DNA from: Impatiens glandulifera
Taxonomy: Eukaryota; Streptophyta; Magnoliopsida; Ericales; Balsaminaceae
Reading direction: 5' to 3'
Length of the DNA: 64,000 bases
NCBI RefSeq assembly: GCF_907164915.1
Contig: NC_061862.1
Span: 125,807,641-125,871,640, forward strand
The position numbers were made by a program, and so were the translations under genes. A model generated the notes under the pieces. The model was given only the letters and a program-made list of their open reading frames with translations, was not told the DNA's origin and did no database searches. This document shows, one piece after another, positions 56,380 through 64,000 of this stretch. How positions within the stretch are numbered: the stretch's first letter is position 1; each line of letters starts with the position of its first letter.

Positions 56380-56870
56380 TTTCCAAGGTTCTGGGTTCGT
56401 TTTATAGGTTGGGGACTAAAAAGCCCACGATCTTAGTCGGAGATCCGTCGGTCTGGGTTTAGGGTCCTCGGTCGCGGTGCGGAATTTCCTTAGTCGTAGT
56501 GCTAAGGCCTCTTAGTCTTTGGCTAGAACTCTCGATCAGATTCCACAATTCTCGGTCGGACGCCTCGGTTCTGGGTGGAAGTCATCGGTTTTGGGTTCAG
56601 GAGTTCTTGGTCGGGAGTGAGACTCCTCGGTCCTAGGTCTGATTTCTCGGTCCAAGGTGGAAGTCATCGGTCATGGGTTCTGGAATTTGGGAGTTCTCGG
56701 TTGGGTGCGAGACTCCTCAGTCATAGGTTTGACTTCTCAATCGGATGTAAAAATCATCGATCGGACCACTCGGTCCTCTATGAAGAACATCGGTCAGATG
56801 TATCGGTCCTCAAGAACATCAAAATTGTACATTTTGCAATTTTGATGGACGCTTAGATTCTTTAGTCCAA
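56380..56870. repeat. CTCGGTC-rich minisatellite within the solo LTR
   Basis: Repeats of (T/C)TCGGTC with GGTGGAAGTCATCGGT and TGAGACTCCTCGGTCCTAGG/GCGAGACTCCTCAGTCATAG recurring at about 85-110 bp. GC-rich compared with its surroundings. The small open frames here are repeat artefacts. Confidence 0.7.
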
Positions 56871-58481
56871 GGGCCTAGATAGCTTCACAAAGATTCCGAG
56901 AATATTTAGAACATCATTCTAAGGTATCAATCGACATGTGAGATCATCAATTCATTCAAAACAAGTTATGGCCAAAAATTAGGTTTTTAGTTTTAAAGTT
57001 GTTTCGAAGTGTAAGGAGCTTGTCAATACTTCCTTATACTTTATATATACTTGATTAGTACCAAAACATGAATATTAGTTGTTCATTTGGACTAATTAAA
57101 TAACTTTAAATTTTCAATTATTTTGAAATTTTTTATTTTTATTAAACATGGTCGTGATAGATCAAACATGATTCAAATAGTGTTCAACCTCATTAGAAAT
57201 ATGTTGGGAATCTTTTTAAGCTGAGGATTAACCCAAGAATATCAAACTCGGTTTATAGATTTTCAATATTCAAATTTGGGTTTTTCTGTTTAAGGTTAAT
57301 TGATTGATTCTAACTTATAAAGAAAGCTTGAAAATAATCATAAGATAGATTTTCAATCCTAAATCAAACAACCATACAATATACAAACTTGTGAAAATTG
57401 AAATATAAAAATTTTAAATTCAAACTAGAAGTAAAATCAGCAAGCTTCAACTTTAATGGCAGATTTTTTAATTTTTTTTATTTGAAGCTGGAGATTGGAT
57501 CGCTTGGTTTCAGAATTGTTAAGTTTGTTGATGGCTTCAAGTGGACTAAATCAGCCAAAATTAATTTATGATATTTTGGTTGTTCTCCATCCAACTTACT
57601 AAAATAAGCATGATTCATGCCTATAAATATAGGGGAAATGTTCATAGTGGTAATGTCATCATTTAACATTTCTAATCAGCCGAAATGGTGAACTAACGGC
57701 GGAGTTCCATCATTGAAAAATATAAAATGGATGTTGTCCTTATCTGTCCGGCGTTTGCGATGAAGAAGACGACCATAGACGAAATGATGTTGTTTTGGGC
57801 ACTATTTTTGAACGTAGAGCGTTTCATCAAGGCACGGACTTTTCGTCCGCGTTGGAGGAGATGTCATTGGAGCGGTTGTTTGATGACCCGCTGCTTCGTG
57901 AGCGCGTCTTCTTCTGTTGCAGTAGGCGACGCGGACAACTTATGGGCTTTGGATGACAATCCTATGTCCATCCGATGGTTGCGGTTTCCAATGTAACCAT
58001 TCTTCCAAATTTCGGCAACACCTATTGCAAATTTAATATTTATTTTAAAACATTAAGGATTTGTTTGAAATTTATTTTTCTTTCACCCTTTTGGCTTAAT
58101 TTTGATATTTTTAAAATACACAAAATATTAAAATAAATATGACAAATTTTTTGTCAATCTATTTTTTTTATATATTTTTGGGTTAAATAAATATTTTTTA
58201 GGGATGAAATGGGTAAATAATTTCATCATGAATTATTTATTTTAATTCAATGATTTTTTAAAATTATTTTATGATAAAATGAGTACAATATTTAACCTAA
58301 ATTATTTTATTTTCTTGCTTTGATTATTTTTTCTTAATTAATTAGATTTAATTATCACAATAATTAATTTAATTAATTGTTTTAATTAGTTTATGGCCTT
58401 GATGTTAATTATTTTCATTTTATTTAATGGAAAATAAATCATAATAATTATTTTAATTTTATAAATTGGGTATATAGATTT

Positions 58482-60102
58482 TGTTGGGAAAAATTAAAAA
58501 CAAAGTAAGGAAAAGAGTTAATTAAGTGAGAAGTAATTAACTTAGAAATAAACAAATGCTATGAAACATTAAACAACGGAATTCTGATGATGTTTAGAAC
58601 GAAATTTTGATGATGTTTAATTGTGAATAAAGCTAAGTTGTCTATTGGTTTTGTGCAGGTGCATTAAACTATGTTAACTTAGACGTGGTCTAAGTAGGCT
58701 AATTAAACGAAGTTAGACGTGGTAGTCTAACTCCATTAGACTTGGTCTAATAGAATGCGAAGTTAAACGTGGTACTCTAAGTCCATTAGACTTGGTCTAA
58801 TGGAATGCGAAGTTAGACATTGTAGTCTAACTCCATTAGACTTGGTCTAATGGGATGCGAAGTTAGACAGGGTAGTCTAACTCTAATAGACTTTGTCTAA
58901 TAGGATGCGTAGTTAGACGGGGTAGTCTAACTCCATTAGACTTGGTCTAATGGGATGCGTAGTTAGACGAGGACGTCTAACTCCATTAGAGTTGGTCTAA
59001 TGGGATGCGTAGTTAGACGAGGACGGCTAACTCCATTAGACTTGGTCTAATGGGATGCGTAGTTATACGAGGATGTCTAACTCCATTAGACTTGGTCTAA
59101 TGGGATGCGTAGTTAGACGAGGACGTCTAACTCCACTAGACTTAGTCTAATGGGACGCGCAGTTAGACGAGGACGTCTAACTCCATTAGACTTGGTCTAA
59201 TGGGATGCGCAGTTAGACGAGGACGTCTAATTCCCTTAGACATGATCTAATGGAGCACGTATATTGCCTTACTTCAGCAACTATCTGAAGAAAGCATACG
59301 TCTAACCACGATTAACTAGCTGTCTGCTACTCCTGCTCCACTCAGTTCTGTGCAGTCCGACATGCCAGCTAATTATATCAAATGAACGAACGCCATGTAC
59401 GCAAATGTCCTTCCAACGGTTTTTCCAATACAAAACAGTTTCAAAAGGATATTCGACGCACTACCAGTTCAGTATGGCCACGATCCATTTGCTTAGTGTC
59501 TGCTGATTTCTGATATTATGAGAGGCCTTCCAACGGACACTTGCCACGTGTTCATGCAGAAGATTCGACCGTTGGTGTCCTTCTACTACAAATAGATGCT
59601 CAAGGACAACGGACGAATCACCTTACTGGATTTTATTGCTCACTTGCTTACAACCTTACTAGTTCACTAAATTCATAAGATTGTTACATTCTTCAAGTTC
59701 AAGAGAGAAAGAATCAATTACTGTCTATTTGTGAGAATATTGTAAGTTGAATAGAGGTTGTTTTGTTCAACAGAGAGTTAACTAGTTTAGTAAATTGTAT
59801 TTCATTCAAAATATTTAGTAGATATCTTTCCGGTTGTAGAATAAGGGGTGACGTATGAGGGTTTTCTCCAAACATCCATAAACAACTCCCTGTGTTCTTT
59901 ACTTTCTGTCATTCATCTTCCGTTGGTTCAAAGCTTTAAAATCGACGAACACTTTCTCACTTGAAACCGTGTCAAGAGTTCGAAAGATTTGTGAAGAATA
60001 GAAACAGATATTAATCCCTCACAGGATTATTATCGAATCGTTTATCGTAAGCTGTTCACAATAGTCAAACTCTAGTCTCTATTGTTAACATCGATTCTAT
60101 CA
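58482..60102 (+). mobile_element. Solo LTR (1.62 kb) of the Sirevirus-like family, nested
   Basis: TGTTGGGAAAAATTAAAAAC at 58482 to CATCGATTCTATCA at 60102. Flanking GATTT (58477-58481) and AATTT (60103-60107) match at four of five. Its last 400 bp align with the last 400 bp of 36279-37960, and its start (AGGAAAAGAGTTAATTAA) with that LTR's start. It interrupts the Ty3/gypsy solo LTR, so it is the younger of the two. Confidence 0.8.
58708..59258 (+). repeat. 50-bp array of double hairpins in the solo LTR
   Basis: Eleven units with period 50 (starts 58811, 58861, 58911). Each holds AGTTAGACG(N4)CGTCTAACT and CCATTAGAC(TTG)GTCTAATGG, both perfect or nearly perfect inverted repeats, joined by GATGCGT/C. 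Confidence 0.9.
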
Positions 60103-60119
60103 AATTTTTAGTGATTATA

Positions 60120-60639
60120 GTTACATATGAGAAATTAATTATTAATAAAAAAAGATAATGTACAATAATGCATTTATTGAGAATTCCTACAAATTATCTC
60201 CATTAATTGTCTTATTCAAATTTAGTCATTACAAATTAATATTTTTTTTATAAGGAATAAATTCTTATTAAATTCAAATATGAGTTACATATGAAAAATT
60301 AATTATTAATAATATAAGATAAGTCTAAAACATCAAAATCAATAATTGATAATGTAAATATCAAATTGCATAAACAATTTACAAAAATAAAACTTTTAAT
60401 ATAAAAGATATAACCATAATGTGATTTATTGTGGATTCCTCCAAAGACTAATACATTTAAGTTCTTGAATGGTGATTATTGAAGTAGAGAAAGTTGGACG
60501 AATCAATGAAACAGTGTTAGCAAAATCTTTACCAAAGAGAAAAATATGATGTCTAGAGGTGAACTGATGTCGATGTCTAGGGATGAACTGATGTCTAAGG
60601 ATAATCTTCGTTGACCATACAAGAAGAGCCCCCAAACTC
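60120..60639. other. AT-rich DNA with a direct repeat
   Basis: GTTACATATGA(G/A)AAATTAATTATTAATAA occurs at 60120 and 60286. 60190-60290 copies 55498-55602. The solo LTR thus landed in a pre-existing duplication. Confidence 0.5.
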
Positions 60640-62700
60640 TAAACCTAAAACCCTTGATTCTAACCCCTAAACCCTCAATTTTAGAGGTAAGATAATAGAT
60701 TATTTTAATTAGTAATAGAGAAAAGAGAAAAATTAATTAGTAGGAGAGAGAAAATAATTAATAAAAGTGACGAAAAATAAATTAATTAATTAATGACATG
60801 AGGATGTAATATTTGCGGACTTTCGGGGCACCCTATCATATAAGTTAAGTTAAGAGTAATGATAGGGACGCTGGGCTGCTAAAGTCCGCTAATATTGGAT
60901 ATACAGAATATTCTTTACTTTTTTTTGTTAATTAATTTCTCTCACTTTCCTCATTAATTAATTAATTTTTCCCATTATCCTCATAAATTAATTAATTCAT
61001 CTACGTCTGTTTCATTAATTAATTTTCTCTCTCACTAATTAATTATTTTTCTTTACGACTAATTAATTATTTTCTCTCTAACACTAATTAATTTATCTCT
61101 TTACTAATTTATTTCTTTTATCTCTTTACTAATTTATTTCTTTTCTATTTAGTATTTAGGGTTTAAGGTATAGGGTTTATGATTTAGGAATTAAGGTTTA
61201 AGGTTTAAGATTAAGGTTGTGTTGAAAAAAAAATTAAAAATAAAATCTCAGTTTAAATATTTACTAATTAATTAATTTTTTTTCTTTTTTCTAACTTAAA
61301 TCATAAACCATATACCCAAACTCTAAACCTAAAATCCTATATCCTAAACCTTCAATATACTTTAGAGTTTAGAGGGGAGACAATAGATTATTTTAATTAG
61401 TCGTACAAAAATTAATTAGTAGGAGAGAGAAAATAATTAATAAAAGTGACGAAAGATAAATAAATTAATTAATTAATGAGAATAATGAGAGAAATAAATT
61501 AATAACACAAGAAAGAGAATAATCTATGATTAAACAGAATATCCAATATTCGCAGGTGACCCAGATTTGCGTCCCCTATCATATAAGTTAAAGAGTAATG
61601 ACGGTGACCCAGATTTGCGTCCCTTATCATATAAAGAATAATGATAGGGGACGCGAATCTGGAGCCGCGAATATTGGATATTCTGTTTAATTACAGAATA
61701 TTCTTTCGTTTTTTTGTTAATTAATTTCTCTTACTTTTCTCGTTAATTAATTAATTAATTTCTCTCACTCTCCTCATTAATTAATTAATTTATCTCAATA
61801 TCTTTCATTAATTATTTTCTCTCTTTCACTAATTAATTATTTTTTTACGACTAATTAATTATTTTCTCTTTTCCACTAATTAATTTATCTCTTTTACTAA
61901 TTTTATCGTTTTAAAGTTTAGTAGGAGTTTATGATTTAGAATTTAAAGTTTAAGATGTAAGATTAGTGTTGGAAAAAATAATTAAAAATAAAATCTCAGT
62001 TTAAATATTTACTAATTAATTAATTTCTTTTTCTTTCTTCCAACTTAAACCCTAAACCATATATCCAAATTCTAAACCCTAAACGTAAAACCCTATATCC
62101 TAAACCCTAAACCCTAAACCTTCAATATATTTTAGAGGTGAGACAATAGATTATTTTAATTAGTTGTAAAAAAAAGAAAAATAATTAGTAGAAGAGAGAA
62201 AATAATTAATGAAAATGAGAATATTCTATGATTAAATATTATATCTAATATTCGCGGACTTTTGCCGATAGGGCCGCGAATCTGGGGCCGCGAACGTCCG
62301 CGAATATTATCGGTTTAATGAAAGAATATTCTTTCATCTTTTTTGTTATTTAATTTTTCTCACTTTTCTCATTAATTTATTAATTTCTCTTACTCTTCTC
62401 CTTAATTAATTAATTTATCTGGTCTTTTTCATTAAATATTTTTCTCTCTCACTAAATAATTATCTCTTTTTTACTTAATTAATTTAAGTCTCTTTCATTA
62501 ATTATTTTTTTTCTCCCACTAATTAATTTATCTCTTTTACTAATTTATCTCTTTTCTATTAGGGTTTAAGATTTAGGAGTTTAGGATTCTCTTTTACTAT
62601 TTTATCTCTCGGGTTTAAGGTTTAGGAGTTTAGGATTTAAGATTTAAGGTTTAAGATATAATGTTAGGGTTGAAAAAAATAATTAAAAATAAAATATTAG
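60640..62700. repeat. Three tandem fold-back units with telomere-like arms
   Basis: Units are about 60640-61215, 61300-61960 and 62040-62670, with centres near 60850, 61610 and 62285. Each has a GC-rich palindromic core (CCAATATTCGC...GCGAATATTGG; CCCTATCAT...ATGATAGGG), inner arms of TTAATTAATT with CTCTCAC / GAGAGAG, and outer arms of degenerate CCCTAAA on the left and TTTAGGG on the right. In unit 2, 61532-61553 pairs perfectly with 61667-61688 over 22 bp. No coding capacity. This is a fold-back or MITE-like family; the superfamily is unknown. Confidence 0.75.
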
Positions 62701-62789
62701 TTTAAATATTTACTAATTAATTAATTTCTTTTTCTTTCTTTTAACTTAAACCCTAAACCATATACCCAAACTTTAAACCCATATCGCAT

Positions 62790-64000
62790 AACATCCTTCT
62801 AATGCAGAATCTTCTAAAGGGTTATGGGAAAAGGAAGATCTCACCTCGGGTTGCGTTTAAAATCGACATTCGTTAGGCTTTTGATTCTGTTAAATGGGGA
62901 ACTATACATGATTTTCTTGTCGTTGCTGGTTTTCCTAGAATCTTTATTGAATGGATTATGTAATGCGTCTCTACCTCCAGTTTTGTAGTTTGTGTTAATG
63001 GTGTTCATGGGGGCTATTTTAAGGGAGAAAATGGTGTGAGACAAGGCGATTCTCTCTCTTCTTACATCTTCGTATTGATCATGGAGGTTTTGAGAGTGTC
63101 TTAACGACATTCCGAAAGAATCGCCGTTACACTTTCCACCCATTCTGCGAAGAGGAGGAGATCACTCATTTATGTTTCGCAGACGACTTGTTCTTACTTG
63201 CTCATGCTGATGTTGAAACCATTAATACTATAAAATATGCGCTTAACTTCTTTTATGATGTTACAGGTTTATCAATTAATGTTGATAAAAGTTTAGCGTT
63301 CTATGGCGATGTTGATGATGAGACAAAGGCTAGGATACAAGACATTATGGGCATCCCCGAGGGTTCGTTTCCGGTACGTTATTTGGGTATTTCGCTCACA
63401 ACAAGACAAATTCAAATTGTTCATTGTAGGCCCCTCATTGAAAAAGTTAAAAACGTCGTTATGGGGTGGGCAGCAAGAAACTTTCATACGCGGGTAGAAT
63501 TAAGTTGGTTGGAAGTGTGGTCATGGGATTAATCGGATACTAGTCTTAGCAAATTGTTCTACAGAAGAAAGTTATGGAAGAGCTCGATACTATCATGCGT
63601 AACTTTATTTGGGGCAGCCAAAGTCACGGAGGCAAGAAAGTCAAGTGGATCGATGTTTGCAAACCGAAAGACGAAGGTGGTATTGTGTGTTGAGTGGAAT
63701 CGGGATGTTACCTACAAACATTTTTGGGCATTACAAACAAAACAAGATTCTCTATGTGTCAAGTGGGTGCACTCTCAGTTCTTGAAGCGCTAATTAAACA
63801 TATGGACTTGTAGAATCACAGATGGCATGACTTGGTCTTTGAAGAAAATTTTGAAACTGAAAAACAGCATTGGTTTGATCTTTGATATTCGTATTGGGGA
63901 TGGGTGTGGTACTCTCTTTTGGAACGACCCTTGGTTTGAAAACCAGTCATTGATCACTAAAGAGGAATTCCGAGGATTGAGAATAAGAAGGGATTGTGCG
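62790..64000 (+). pseudogene. L1-type LINE, 5'-truncated, runs off the window
   Basis: Same family as 23716-26235. It enters within reverse transcriptase (MQNLLKGYGKRKISPRV near 62800) and continues with AFDSVKWGTIHDFLV, VNGVHGGYFKGENGVRQGDS and the catalytic CFADDLFLLAHAD at 63175-63215, where the Asp pair is intact. GLSINVDKSLAFYG, GSFPVRYLGISLT and NFIWGSQS follow. Stops and shifts occur near 62875, 62961, 63095, 63530 and 63690. The final part (MTWSLKKILKLK, GTLFWNDPWFEN) precedes the zinc-binding domain, which lies beyond the window. Confidence 0.88.

Larger units (their letters stand above)
55603..60119 (-). mobile_element. Solo LTR (~2.9 kb) of the Ty3/gypsy family, with a nested insertion
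   Basis: On the plus strand it begins TGTAACCTCGAAAAATCC at 55603. Its other end (minus-strand start TATAATCACTAAAAATT, ancestral TG probably mutated) is at 60119. Flanks GTTAT (55598-55602) and GTTAC (60120-60124) match at four of five bases. Both end regions align with the two LTR portions of 14737-21281, in opposite orientation. Subtracting the nested 58482-60102 segment leaves about 2,896 bp. No pol sequence is present, so it is a solo LTR. A minisatellite is at 56380-56870. Confidence 0.65.

Noticed and set aside
56575..56856. 93-codon plus frame with Gly/Ser/Arg repeats
   Set aside because: It follows the minisatellite period and is not a protein.
57727..57996. 89-codon plus frame in the solo LTR
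   Set aside because: Antisense to the LTR orientation, with no domain seen; the homologous LTR region at 15260-15560 does not keep it.

Overview
This window is a stretch of AT-rich plant nuclear DNA. The evidence for a plant is two BAHD acyltransferase genes of the vinorine-synthase-like type, plant lineages of Ty1/copia and Ty3/gypsy elements, L1-type LINEs, CACTA, hAT and Mutator-like DNA transposons, and degenerate CCCTAAA words. The organism is a eudicot and probably an asterid. The unusual open frames downstream of one copia element remind me, from memory only, of uncharacterised proteins common in Gesneriaceae/Lamiales assemblies; that placement is an inference.

The only clearly intact host genes are two single-exon BAHD acyltransferases in direct orientation (5207-6499 and 29773-31053). 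They lie in a segmental duplication of roughly 2.8-3.8 kb (4035-6800 and 27545-31345) whose copies are now about 23 kb apart. The DNA between them is almost entirely inserted transposons. From left to right these are a young gag-only LTR element with tRNA-iMet primer site and TATTG target duplication (6952-9276, minus strand), a complete but decayed copia element with TTAAA target duplication (9756-14477, minus strand), a rearranged Ty3/gypsy element carrying a 76-bp minisatellite and a nested solo LTR (14737-21281), a tandem array of about 150-bp units (21285-22990), and a broken LINE (23716-26235). Copy 2 also carries a Mutator-like element with roughly 290-bp inverted repeats just upstream of its promoter.

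Right of copy 2 lie a CACTA fragment with subterminal repeats and a transposase-associated exon (33170-36278), cut by a Sirevirus-like copia element (36279 to about 46445). That element has a 1.7-kb 5' LTR, gag, decayed pol and a further open-frame region of unknown function in the position where Sireviruses may carry an extra ORF. A second long-inverted-repeat element (48190-51551) encloses the last two exons and the intron of an ATG8 autophagy gene, so it looks like a gene-capturing MULE (Pack-MULE). Next come a hAT-like repeat, a roughly 2.9-kb solo LTR of the Ty3/gypsy family with a copia solo LTR nested in it (55603-60119), three tandem fold-back units with telomere-like outer arms (60640-62700), and a second LINE that runs off the right edge.

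The left edge holds a repeat containing a tRNA-Gly-like pseudogene and a 2.1-kb non-autonomous hAT element with an 8-bp target duplication. The strongest leads are the ATG8-carrying element, the LTR family whose internal 45-50-bp arrays form hairpins whose pairing is kept while the bases change, the extra ORF of the Sirevirus-like element, the gag-only LTR element, and the fold-back triplet.
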